Positions 26,211-37,700 of a stretch of 64,000 nt of DNA are shown here, piece by piece; positions within the stretch are counted from its first letter, which is position 1; every line of letters begins with the position of its first letter. Both the position numbers and the translations under genes were made by a program. Origin of the DNA: Allacma fusca (taxonomy: Eukaryota; Arthropoda; Collembola; Symphypleona; Sminthuridae); NCBI GenBank assembly GCA_947179485.1, contig OX359250.1, positions 44,303,450 through 44,367,449 on the forward strand, given 5' to 3'. The notes under the pieces were generated by a model. That model worked only from the letters and a program-made list of their open reading frames with translations, did not search any database and was not told where the DNA came from.

Positions 26211-26822
26211 CAAATCCATATCAAGTTAAATTGGTCTATCTATAAATAGTAAGATTGTTGTTTTGACATTATGAAAATACAGACGCAATTGTCAGAGTTA
26301 TAGTCTAACAATTGTAATAAGTTTCGACTAAATGTCGCAGCTCCCAGAAATCAACTAAAATGTCTGAGAGCTTGTCATGGACGATAAGTCAAACCGCTGT
26401 GCTGTTTGTTCTCATCCGCAGAACCAGATATTTTAAAATGTAACGTATATGTATTTAATGCTTTAATTATTCTAGACTAGACCCAGTGCAAAATGTGGCT
26501 AGCGCAGCTTTAAAGCGCCAATATCTTCAACAATAAGAGCTATTTCTCTCCCATCTTGATGGATACCATGTATGTTTGGTATTTGCATCATAACAAGACA
26601 CTATTTTGAAGTAATATTTGATTACACTTTATGGGAGAAAAAGAAATGCTTTATTCACTGACCGTCTTAGCAGATGCTAACCCCACGGTTGAGTCTCGGC
26701 ATAGCAATCATCAGATACATGTGTGCTTAATATAATGCTTACTTTAGCCTATATTGTTAATTTAAATTTATACCATACTGTAAAGGCATTAACGGAAGTG
26801 TTGGTCTCAGTGCATTTCATGA
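26211..26822. other. 3' flank of the 26823-27407 gene
   Basis: AT-rich sequence without a recognised gene. On the minus strand an AATAAA at 26655-26650 lies about 170 nt beyond the stop of the small secreted-protein gene and is a plausible polyadenylation signal for it. Confidence 0.55.
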
Positions 26823-27407
26823 CTACTGCTTCTGAGAGTGTTTCTTCATCATGTAATCCAACATGGCCTTGCAACCGCCTTTGGCCAAAGTTTGAAGAAG
26901 CTTCTCAGCCGTTTCTGGTCTTTTGTCAGTTTGCAGAGCCTCCAAGTCCCCCTTATGTCTGTAGAAAGGAAATTTAATATGGAAACACTCTATGTTTAAA
27001 GATGTACATGTACATAAGAGCACTGCATAAATCCTCGAGAAATTAGCAGGATTCCGCAGGATCGTTTGCTTAAACTCCAGAAAACTTACTTCTGTAGTGT
27101 TTTCATGCACTCTGGGGTAATGTGTTTCGAAATATCGTCAGATTCCCCATCACCATCACTACTCTCTTCTTCTTCCTCCTCATCATCGTACTCAGTTTCC
27201 GGTGCTGTTGTAGTGGTGTACTTGAACTTGGCTGGAACACCTGTTACCTGATGTTGAAAAAAAAGTCCTTCTTTGAAAATATTTCCCATATTTGCGTAAA
27301 TTAAGGTAACGTCAAAAATTTCTGAAATTCTGAAACAAACGTACGTGGTAAATTCCAAACATAAATGCCAGGAACAGAACCGACGAAACTCGAATACTAG
27401 TGTTCAT
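26823..27407 (-). CDS. Small secreted acidic protein, 118 aa (paralogue of 29378-29924)
   Basis: Exons 27407-27345, 27247-27090 and 26958-26823, with intron phases 0 and 2 and canonical sites (CAC|GTACGT, ACATCAG|GTAAC, CAGAA|GTAAGT, TTTCTACAG|ACATA). Residues 7-20 are a hydrophobic signal peptide (VSSVLFLAFMFGIY), so the product should be secreted. The mature chain starts with a Thr run, then a strongly acidic stretch (residues 42-59, rich in D, E and S), then a C-terminal helical part with two cysteines, C68 and C103 (LAKGGCKAML), ending in a basic tail. No known family is recognised. The gene 2 kb away on the opposite strand has the same length, the same intron phases, and a cysteine at the same distance from intron 2, so I infer common descent. 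Function is unknown; similar architectures occur among secreted effector, venom or cuticle-associated peptides, but nothing here tells which. Confidence 0.8.
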
Positions 27408-29246
27408 TCTTTCAATCGGATTTTGTGCACTGATTGGCAATGAACTGCTTCGGACTGAGGTCGATTACTGGAGAGGACCCCCAATAAAAGCAGAAAAATC
27501 TTTTAAAGCCTACAAATATATCTCGGCATAGCTTTTGTATTAGCAATTTTAACAGTATATCACGGATATCCGGTTTCATGCTTAGACTTTATTCCAAAAG
27601 ACTAATAGTTGATTCAACGTTCAACTATTATGTAGCGTAACAAAAAAAATTATTATTGACAATGACTCTTTTAAATTCATCTGGAGCGCGTGTATCTTTA
27701 ATATGGGAGAGATAATCCCATTTTAATGAATTTCGTTTACCACGCGAGCCTCAGTTCAGTCATCAGAACTGACGGTGTGTGTGTGTATGTATGTGTATGT
27801 ATGTAAGTGTTCAAAATTCTAGATGAGTAATAATAATAGAGCTTTAATTTGAAAATATGTGTTTGAATGTCTGTACGCTTGGACCAACTTGACTTACTCC
27901 CATTAGCACTTCTGACTACGGTAATAAAATTTTGTAATGCCAACAAATTCTTTCACCCTTTCAAGGACGCGGATTAAATGACGAAGAATGCATTTTAAAA
28001 CTTTTCGAGGCAGTAGCTTTAATTCAAAAACGTTCATGGATGTACAGTGTACGCTCACTCTAAATCCCTTTACAAGATCATTTTTTCTGCGAGGAAGGAG
28101 GAAATTACTTTAAGTTATTTTTATGTATCACAATGTTTATTCTTCTCCTTGTAACAGCATGCAACTATTACAGCCAAAGTTTGTCTTTATGGGTGCTTTT
28201 GTAGACAGAGAGCACTGCAGCGAACTTTGTTTCCTCAGTGACATCATATACCTCAAAATCAGTTGCCTCGGTGTATGCAAAGAAGTAGATGCCATAAGAA
28301 GTAGTGGAAGGAATCCTGAAAAACACTCATCCCTATCAAATAATATTTATTTTGAATTGTTTCTAAATTGCCTGAAGGACATTTTGATTTAAAAGACTCG
28401 TCATGTGAAATGGATTTCCCCCTTGTCCAGGACATACAAGTCTTATTCGAGCCGAGAAGGGGGATTCATACTTTTATAAATTATGCTTTTTTCTTCTATT
28501 ATTGCCCTCATTATTATCCCAGAAAAAAAGTACCTTCTCTGATTTTTTTCTGTACCATGTGACCTAATTTTCTGCTCTGGCAATGTGAAAAGATGTCAGC
28601 TTCAATCTGGAATAGAATTTCATCCAAAATGTTTCCATCCTGACCTGACCCTATAGTCTCTACCAACATTAGATTTGGAATGTAATGTCCCAAATGCAGT
28701 TAATGGAGTGGTTCAAACGTCATTATGTCATAATGGCTCTACAAAAGTTACCCTGTAAACTGTAACCAAAAGAAAATATTGAAATGGTAGAAGGAATGGA
28801 AACGTTCAAATATAAAGCTGCCGTTTAGCATGCGGATTACAATAGACTTATTATTATTTTCTCCATGAACTTGAGCAGATACACTTAAGCAGCGTGTCAA
28901 AAATTGGAATCCAATTATTTACAATTTACTGTAGTCAATTTTTTTTAAAGCACTGTGCCAAGCTAACTCCATGAAAATTGTGGGACTCAATTTGAGTAAG
29001 GACAGGTCTTGGCACTATAATGTGTTGACCTTGGGGAAAGGGGGCACGGAACCTCAGACTTTGAAAGGACATTTTGGCAAGACTCCTGACCATGTCATGC
29101 GTGAGGGGGTTCCGTGTCTCTCCCTAATTTTCCAGAATTATGTCAGAAAATGGTCAGTGTGTACTTTTGAAATCAAAATCCATGTTAATAGGCCTGATGA
29201 TAATCAGCTAATATTAAGCAATACTCCAAAATCTCTTCCCAACACC
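27408..29246. other. Shared intergenic region between two divergent secreted-protein genes
   Basis: About 1.8 kb separates the start codons' 5' flanks. It should hold both promoters. On the left side, initiator-like TCAGT sequences occur on the minus strand near 27431 and 27456. The right-hand promoter is annotated separately. A 120-codon open frame at 28971-29333 overlaps that promoter and is not accepted as a gene. Confidence 0.5.
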
Positions 29247-29283
29247 TATAAAATGCGTCCGAAACCAGAAGGAAAGTATCAGT
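29247..29283 (+). promoter_or_regulatory. TATA box plus initiator for the 29378 gene
   Basis: TATAAAAT begins at 29247 and TCAGTT, matching the arthropod initiator consensus, lies at 29279-29284 with the presumed +1 A at 29281. The spacing of 34 nt is slightly longer than the usual 30-31. This would give a 97-nt 5' UTR before the ATG at 29378. Such TATA-containing promoters are common for tissue-restricted, highly expressed secreted products. Confidence 0.65.
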
Positions 29284-29377
29284 TTGCAAACACTTTTTTG
29301 CCTTGGAAGGTTAGGAAGTGTCCCGCTCTTTAACATTGTACTACTGTCGTTTCTTCAACAACTTTCAATTTCCAAAA

Positions 29378-29924
29378 ATGAAAAACTCCGTGGTTTTGGT
29401 ACTCTCAGCTGTTGTGCTGCTGGTGGCTCTTCAGGTGAGTAGGAGATGACATACACAATTTTTCTCACCCTGCTTGGGTCACAAACTGGTATTTTAAACT
29501 CATAAATATATTATTTTTGTGTTTTTTAATATATAGCAATGTGATGCTGCGACCCGAGGAAAATTGAAAACTGAAGCTGTGGAAGCTGATAATGATCTTC
29601 ATGTCAGCGGTACCTGCATAACCCACATTAAAAGGTAAATATTATAGTAGCATTGGACCTGTCATCGGTATTTTACCATTAAAATAAGTGGAGATACATT
29701 TATCATTTGAAATCCCTTCAAGCACCCTATGGCCTAATAATGAAGAGCCAAACCTTCAGTCATTGATGCGATTGTCCTCAAAAGGACCCATGATTTTGAA
29801 GAAACTGATGTCCGGTCCGTGCTTTTCTTGGTTGAACGAATTATTCGGTTACTTTTGCAAGTTCCTTCAAATGCTGGGAATTGATACGACCCAAGTTAAG
29901 AACATGGCTAAAATGTTTGGCTAA
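29378..29924 (+). CDS. Small secreted cysteine-containing protein, 118 aa (paralogue of 26823-27407)
   Basis: Exons 29378-29434, 29537-29634 and 29723-29924, phases 0 and 2, with donors CTTCAG|GTGAGT and AAAAG|GTAAAT and acceptors ATATATAG|CAATG and CCCTTCAAG|CACCC. A signal peptide (SVVLVLSAVVLLVAL, residues 4-18) occupies exon 1. The rest has four cysteines (C21, C46, C85, C97), a short acidic region, and a C-terminal part with several predicted amphipathic helices (for example GPMILKKLMSGPCFSWLNEL). C46 sits six residues before the intron-2 codon, exactly as C68 does in the divergent neighbour, and LMSGPC corresponds to LAKGGC there. The chain is otherwise much changed and lacks the neighbour's acidic run. 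A TATA box lies upstream and a polyadenylation signal downstream, so it is a complete compact gene. No known family is recognised and function is unknown. Confidence 0.82.
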
Positions 29925-30028
29925 AGTAGAATCTTTGGGTTAAATATATTGTCTCAGATTGCCCATTGTGATAACATCATAAATAACACGATAGTACATA
30001 CATTGTGGAGACCGCAAACAATTTGAGA

Positions 30029-30034
30029 AATAAA
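30029..30034 (+). other. Polyadenylation signal of the 29378 gene
   Basis: AATAAA lies 105 nt after the stop codon at 29924. It is the first such hexamer downstream, so it is the likely 3' processing signal. Confidence 0.6.
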
Positions 30035-32431
30035 GAAAAAATGATTTCAAAACAAAACACGATCAAAATTTATTTTCATACTGGAATGAGTTGTAAAGGG
30101 CAAAGAACGTATTGAGATTTTCATATGAAGGAGAGATCTTTACACATTGCAGGTAATGAAACGGTGTTACTTCATCGAACGAAGTTCGTTCACGATGAAA
30201 TCCTTTCAGCTCAACAAAACGTTTGGATGACACATGCGCAGCAAAGTGCGCGGATAAAACTCTCAGCGCAACCAATGAATAGTTCGGTACCATTGAAAAA
30301 GAGGCGTTGGGTTGATCTTTGCAGTATATAATATCCAATTTATTATCAAACACCTGTTGACTTGTACAATCTTGCAATAATCAAGTCCAAACTTGCGCCC
30401 GCATCCAGATACCGGTATAATCGTAATCAGCTGCTTCTCAATCCTCATGTGAAACGTTTTTGGTTTTTGTTTACACTCCACTCAGATATGATCTGAAATG
30501 CTCCACTTCCAGTTTGCAAATGCTCCTTGACAAGGTGTGACCTATTTTCTGTTGTGTCTTCCAGGACTTTAAATTCCCGACTTCTGTGTGTTCTGTGGTG
30601 GAGGGTACATTACGAAATTCGTAAGTCACAAATTCCCGTTTCTCAAGTTACCCTTACTGTAAGTTTCCAGAATTTTGTAGATAATTAATGATAAAAGACT
30701 GACACTTCAGATAAATAATTAGATTACTTAGTCTCTATATGTTCACAGAGCCCCTGTCCTTTTTTTGTATAGAGTTAAGTACACTTGTATTCTAAAATTA
30801 CTGAGGCATTGTTTTTTCCGCTTGTTGTTAGTGCGGTTGAGTTTTTCTTATATCATTCCAGCTAAAATTTGTTGTTCTGCGGTAACGGTTTATTTTTCTA
30901 GCAGAATCGTTTCTTAAAAGTGCCGACACTTTTTTTTCCTCGTATGCCCGGATCAAGTTTATTTGTATTTCACTAATTCTATACATATAAGCAAGAAAGG
31001 ATTTTTAAAAGGACTAAAAAATCTGTTTTTTGAGGGACAAAAACCATAAAATTCTTTCACTTTCCTCAGTACTAAAAAGTATATTTCATTTCTGCCAGTC
31101 TGTCCTTGAGCGTATGGATATTTCTTTTCATCGGCAGACATCCTTAACTTTGTTGTTTTCTATTAGATACATGATATTATAATTTCAGGTTGGATTTAAG
31201 GGTTTTTATTAGCTCTATTTGACACATTTTTATGCGTAGACAGGTGGTTTTAGGCGCTGATAGCATCTTTTTTTCTATATGTCGTACTATCGATCTGTGA
31301 AGGATGCTAATCATCAAAGCCTATTGATATAATGCTAATGATACTGTTGTAATTTAGTATTCCTTGCGAAATCCAAGAGTAGTAATGATGTAGGTATCAA
31401 AGTATAGCTTCACAAACTATTCATATAATTTAAAAGTGCTGAAAGAACTACCCTGGAATATTTTATTAAAGTATATTGTTACATAATTGTTACATGCTCC
31501 TATTTCACAACCTAATGATAAATATATTTTTAATTTAAATAATACGGCTATACATTTTAAGACTAGGCCCTAGGCAAAATAATCTTGATTCCATGTTGTC
31601 CCTTTAGTAGTTTACGGAATGCATTTGAAGGGTACATGTTACAGAGTAGACTCATAATGCCCCATTAGTTCATTTTGCTTTTAGACTGTGCAGTTTTTGA
31701 GGAGTTGTCTCAAGTAGCTGCTAATGTCGATTGTTTACAATCGAAATTCCTCAAGAATGTTCACAATTATGTACTTCTAGTTCAAATACTTATGTATGAT
31801 AGTTGATATAGTTTTGATTAGGAACAAATTCCTAACGAGATATACCATACGGAATGTAAAATGAGGTAATGGAATGAGATAAGGATGGTCAAATTACCAA
31901 TGAAAGTGTCTTATTTATTGTAGTCCGGAAAATGTTCTTAGAAGTTGATGGTCTCTTATGTCATTCGGAATTTCAAGGAATAAAAGTTCAAAATAAGAAG
32001 GAAGTTGTCATTGGCAAGGGTTGCCCCAGCGTTCCGGCATAGTCAACTCAGCTTCCAATATCACATTTACTTACTCTGGCATAATAATTTATTTATTTTT
32101 TCCACACTGGAGCAGACTTGGGCGTAAGTTATTTTCTCGGGAGCTAATCATTATTTTTGAAAAATTTTGTATTTTACTGTAAATCTGAATTCAAAGGTAC
32201 GTTTGCTTCAAAAACAATCAGGGAAGTATTATCGCTAGTGTTATAAATCCTTTCGTTTAGAATTTCTTAACGAGAGTTTCCCTCGCGCTTTCAAAACACT
32301 GAGGAGGAATAATGTAGATTTCCAATATCGGACAATTTACCTCGAGGTCATGCAAAAAATAGAGCAAATTATGGTTAATTAATATCTGGTGATGTTCTCC
32401 AGGTCAATTCTTCCCCTGAGCGAGATTCCAG
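30035..32431. other. Intergenic DNA upstream of STUB1
   Basis: About 2.4 kb with no recognisable coding exon. The right end should contain the STUB1 promoter and 5' UTR. The sequence GCGAGATTCCAG directly before the start codon could be a splice acceptor for a 5'-UTR intron, which I cannot confirm. The short frames at 30063-30377 and 30959-31141 have no features of genes. Confidence 0.5.
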
Positions 32432-34122
32432 ATGGGTAGCAGCAGTAGCAAAGGCTCGTCTCAATGCAGACGTGAAGAGACTAATCGGAAAGGGAAGGAG
32501 CGGCGCTCCAAATGCGGGAAAGAGTACTGTGTTGTTTGTAACTCGTCAACCCCGGAGTATGAAGATCACTTGCGCATATTGGGAAATGCCTGCTTCAGGG
32601 CTGGTCGATATGATGATGCCGTGGAGATGTACACTGCCAGTATCCAGAGCTGCAAGTATAACCCGACGGCTTACGCAAACAGAGCTAACACTTTCATGAG
32701 GTGACTTAATTGATAAAGGGTCATGTAGAAAATAATGAGTGACATATCCTCAAATCTCGTTATAGGAAATTAATAAGGGATGGGATTAATGTGCCCCGAC
32801 CCGGTGCCATCCATTTAATGAATGTTTACAAAATGAACTCTAACAGGGAGTAGTTTTTATGGGGGAAAAAAATCTTCCGTCCCTATAGTGAATCCTTTAT
32901 AAAGAGTTTTTAAAGTTTTCAGAGACGCGTGACAAATTTTGTTGGGGATATTTTCAGGTTGCATCGGTTTGAAGAAGCTGTCGAAGACTGTCGAGTAGCG
33001 ATCAAGCTATCTCCGGAGTATATAAAGGCACATTACTACTTGGGACAGTGCCTCTGCGAGCTGGGATCCTACGATAAGGGACTTTGGCACCTTCAAGAGT
33101 CTCTCAGAATCTGTCAGAAAGAAGGGTATGGTGTATAATTTTAGTTTGAGTTAACAGTCGAACAACATGAAGTTTTCAAGTCTTCCTATAAAATGGAGTA
33201 AATAATTATATAATAATTTGTGTGTTTTAACAAATAGGGTGAGCAGGATGACATTTGAGCGTACAATCAAAATTAAGCTGAAGAACTGGCGCCAGCATCA
33301 ACTGTCGACATCGGAGGAGAAAAAGAAGTTGGGGGATGCTATCTTGCAGACCAGATTAGTGGATATTGTACTTGCAGACACAGAGCGTAAGGTAATTATC
33401 TACTAAAATTTGCCTGTAGTTTTAATATGTGTGTATTTGGAGACTTCTAGGTGTTTTACGTTGATGCATATGGCAAGTTGAGATGATGAAACGCAAGGTC
33501 GTAATTTGTACTACAAGAATAATTTATTTCTTGTTTCCCCATCAGATTCAGTGCCTTAAAGATACGCCTGTTACGAGCAGGTGGAGGCCCAGTGGAAGAG
33601 TTTCCAAGAAAGTCCTACAAGAACAAATCTCTAATGAGGAACACCAGTCACAGAAATTGCTGGAATGGATCACCAAGGCTTTTGAGAAGCTGCGAAATTT
33701 CAAAGAGGTAGTTAAGTCCTTACAATAATTAAATTTAATGTCAAATGATTCAGAAATATTGAGGATATATCTGACCATATTCGGAGCTGGGTGGCTGGAG
33801 TAGTAAATATTTTCACTTGCGTTACTATGATTACTAATGGTTTGCATTTTCTGTGTAGGAAAAGCATGTAGTGCCAGAATACATGTGTTGCAAGATTTCG
33901 TTGTGTTTGATGCGAGATCCCGTTATAACCCCTTGTGGGATCACTTATGAGAGACGTAGTATTGTTGAGCACTTACGACGGGGAAACAACTTTGACCCCA
34001 CCACGAGGCAACCCTTGACGGAGAAAGAGCTGGTAACTAATTTAGCCTTGAGGGAAGCAATTGAAGAATTCCTATCTCAGAACGAGTGGGCTTTAAAAGA
34101 TGAAGATCTCAATATTCTTTGA
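32432..34122 (+). CDS. STUB1: STUB1/CHIP, TPR and U-box E3 ubiquitin ligase
   Basis: Exons 32432-32700, 32958-33125, 33238-33391, 33546-33707, 33859-34122, all phase-consistent, 338 aa. CHIP binds the C-termini of Hsp70 and Hsp90 through its TPRs and ubiquitinates their clients through the U-box. Three TPR units span about residues 46-145 (LRILGNACFRAGRYDDAVEM, then YANRANTFMRLHRFEEAVED, then AHYYLGQCLCELGSYDKG). A charged helical linker follows to about 250. The U-box covers residues 257-330 (KISLCLMRDPVITPCGITYE ... FDPTTRQPLT), with the LMRDPVITPxGITY core intact. Human CHIP is 303 aa; the extra length is an N-terminal Ser/Lys/Arg-rich extension and an altered linker. The N-terminus MGSSSSKGSSQC matches the N-myristoylation rule (G2, S6, K7), which I do not know from standard CHIP. 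The gene is convergent with CCAR1; stops are 590 bp apart. Confidence 0.95.
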
Positions 34123-34712
34123 ATTGCTTTAATATTTACAATGTGTCAGTGGACGTTTAAGCTTATATCTTAAGACCATCGTATTTAAATTTGTACTTTA
34201 ATAATTATAATGATTCACAGTTAACTGTCGAATTTGACAGATTTATTAGAGTTATTAGATATTCTTAAAACCATAAAAGATTTACTTTGTCATCTATCGA
34301 GTACTTAGTCATGGTCAAACGTGCATCATTTTCACTATGTTGTACTATTACTTGACATTCCAATACCGGGATGGAATGTTGTAATTTTTGTTTATTACTT
34401 ATGAAAATGTATAACTTTGATTAAAAAGTCAGTCAGTTTATTTACTATAAAAATTGTTAATTGATTCATTCTTGTCCGGTCAAAAGGGAAAATCTTCATA
34501 AGTACTCCCTTAAAATAACTACTAACTCCCAAAAGCACAATCGATTATATAATAATTAATATTGTTTATTTTGCTTTAAGTCCTCATTTAATGTGTATAA
34601 ATTATCTAAGCTACCCCAGTAAGATTGTTCACAATCAATCTGACAATAACACAATTACATCGGTGCATGACGTCCATAATATTTTACAAGGAATGAACTC
34701 TTTAAGTACACA
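34123..34712. other. Convergent 3' UTR region between STUB1 and CCAR1
   Basis: An ATTAAA at 34420-34425 (plus) is a candidate STUB1 polyadenylation signal, and an AATAAA on the minus strand at 34570-34565 is a candidate for CCAR1, 143 nt past its stop. If both are used, the two transcripts end about 100 bp apart without overlapping. Confidence 0.6.
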
Positions 34713-37700
34713 CTAGGACTCCATGCTGGAACTATCATTGTCAATCTCCACCTTGTCCTTTTTGGCCACGTCCTTCGATTTGGAGTCTTTCTCTTTGTTT
34801 GCCACAGCTGGGAGTTTAACCAAATCTTTAACTCGTTCAATGAACCTTTCGGTAACCTTCTTCAATACATCCAGGTCACTCTGAAAAGAAAGTTAAGGTG
34901 TTAACACTACATACCCTTATTGTCGTTCTAGACGAAATTGATTTTGTTTTTTACACACCAGCGCGGACGATTCAGTTGTCTCGTACTTCTTTACAGTCTC
35001 TTTGACTCGAAGTAGTTCGTCCTTAAGTCCACCGTTTACTTTCTTCAGTTCTAATGCTTGAACTTTGGTTTCATCTAAATACAGATAAAATTAATAAACT
35101 TTCAAATGTGGTACATAATAATGTAATATTATTTAGCTAAATTTGAAAACGTGTACAATACAGTGTAAATATTTAAGCAAAAATTCTGTCAGTCGATCTG
35201 TAATAGAACATTCTAATACACGGTGCTGGTATTCTCAAATAATCCAACATATCTGTGATAATGTAAAATTGTCGTTTAAGAGGAGATGTTAACTATTTTA
35301 AAATAAATCTGCATTTCACTAAATTCCCTCCTATCAAGCATTTACAACTCGTTCAATAGGTTTTCGCTAGTAAACGAGCTAACACATTGAACGTTGAAAT
35401 TTTGTCGTCTGGATGCAAATGCTTCTTATAACTGCAGTATTTTATTTAGGTATAACTCTCAGCATACTCTATTGCCAGAAGCTACTGCTGTGCTTACAAC
35501 TTCGTACTTAGCACTATATTGTTTACAAAATTTTCTATAGTTGTGTTTACAAATATTACACGTGCAACAATACTTTCCTTACACAATGGATGTTTACAAC
35601 TGTGACCTACGCTTGGTGTTTACAAATCGCACCTATGGTTACTGTTTACAAACATTTGATTTTCAGTGTTTACAAAAGTCAAATACTTTTCGTGTTTACA
35701 AAAAACCAAAAGTCTTGGTGTTCACAAGTTATACAAACAGTTGGTGTTTACAAATATAAAGTTAAACAAGAATGTTAATATAATTACTCTGCAAAGTTGC
35801 AAGAAATAATTAATGCAATATGCTGTGACTGCTTAAACACCGATACTTTTCACTCTACCGTTAATTGCACTGTGTTCACAACTGTAACAGCAAATGAATC
35901 TTATTGCTCTGGGTAAATAACTTACTTAATGAGGACTTCAGTAGTTTAATGTTTGTGTCCAAAGTCATTCTGTCCTTCTCATTTTTCTCTAATTGATCCC
36001 TCAGTTTTGTGACGTCCACCAAACTAGGATCGGAGTCACACGCTGCAAGGAGACTCTGGGTTTCTTTTGCCAGAGCATCACCATCCTCAGATGAAATAAC
36101 AATATCCTGTATATCTAGTAACAGTTTAGCCTTTCCGAAAGTTGGCAAGGATGCTTTAATTCCTATATACAATAAACAATTCACGTATTATAACTCAGAA
36201 GCAACTACATTCACTGACAGTAAAAATAATGATCGAGCATGAATACCTTGAGATAGAAGCGATGAACTTGAATTCTGCGTGTCATCTCGAGGTTCAGCGA
36301 CAACCACACCGTCTTCAACCTGAACGTCTGTCCATTTTCGATAGTGTAAGCTACCCTTCGTACACACCTTCTGAACTAACTTGCGTACCTGAAATGACAG
36401 TACAGTAGAACATGGTGAAGGCCGTATATACGTATACAATATATACGAGAGTATAAAACCAACACTACTACAACATTACAAACTCTCGATACCGGTATGG
36501 TTGTTATACTTTTTCAATTGAAATAACTTCTGTATTGAGAGCTGGTGCGTTTCCCTGTAATTGACAATGAGTAGCAACTTACTTGAGACCGACTTAAGCC
36601 CAAGCCCAGGGAGAGACATAAGTCCTCTAAGTCTGAATCTGTGATATACCCACACCTAGTATGATCGAAGAAGATAAAGGCAAGCAGCAGGTGGGGGTCA
36701 ACTGTTTTCGATTTTGTCGTGGCTGCAATTCCCGTAATGCTAGAAGAGGTTGATATTTTTCGTTTCTTTACTGGACTTTCATCTTTTGTGACCACAGGAA
36801 CTGTCGAAATTTTTTCCTCTTTGTCCTCCTAATTTTTGTTAATAATTAATCAGAATCATTAAGTCAAGAATATCAAAAGAATTATTTGTACTAGAATGAA
36901 AATCAATATTAAATATTATTAAGCTTAAAGATCTTTGTACCGTATTTGCTTGGTATACAAGCTCCCTATAAATTCGAAAGGCGAAATCCCGTTGAAGCAT
37001 TTCGTTAAAAAATTCTGAACACAATGAAACTTCAAAGGACTGTTCCTTATTGTCCGCTAGTCTATAATCCCTGCATTTAATCAAATATGCAACAATTAAT
37101 GCATTGTTAAAATATTAGCTTAAAAAGCATTTTTGCATTTACTGGTATCCTGTGACTCACCTGAGTGTATTTAGACTGTGTTGATTACAGTCAAATATCC
37201 CTGATTTTGCTTCTCTCGAAGGATGCACGAGTAAATTGGGCGTTTTAGGTAAAGAGTACCGTCTCTCCCATACTTTCCGAGTTTTTTCATTAGTGCCTTC
37301 AGGTAGAATGGGTACTAGATATGTAATTCCCGCTTTCTTCAGCCGATTCTGTTGGACTGATTTATTACAGTCATAATCCAACTGATTGCATTCTGGATCG
37401 TGTTGTCCCGACTCATGAATAACAGAGTCCTCCTCGATTTTCAGTCCTAAGATTTCCCGCCCATCCGACTTTTGCGACAAGCTCACTCCGGTGGAGTCTT
37501 CGTCAAGCGTGCGGGACAAACCCTCTGATTTGCTTTTAATTTCAGTTGCAGTGCTCGCACTGTCACTGAGCTTAATGGGCTCTGTTGTGTGGACAGAATC
37601 AACTCCATTGATACCGGTTGTTACAAGGGTCTCTTCAGTTTCCATATCGTCTGGATTCTCGTCATTAATAATTGACTCGTCCATAAGGCCTTCTTCCGAA

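Noticed and set aside
28971-29333. 120-codon open frame upstream of the 29378 secreted-protein gene
   Set aside because: It overlaps the TATA box and initiator of that gene, has no domain, no signal peptide and no supporting splice or promoter context. Judged fortuitous.
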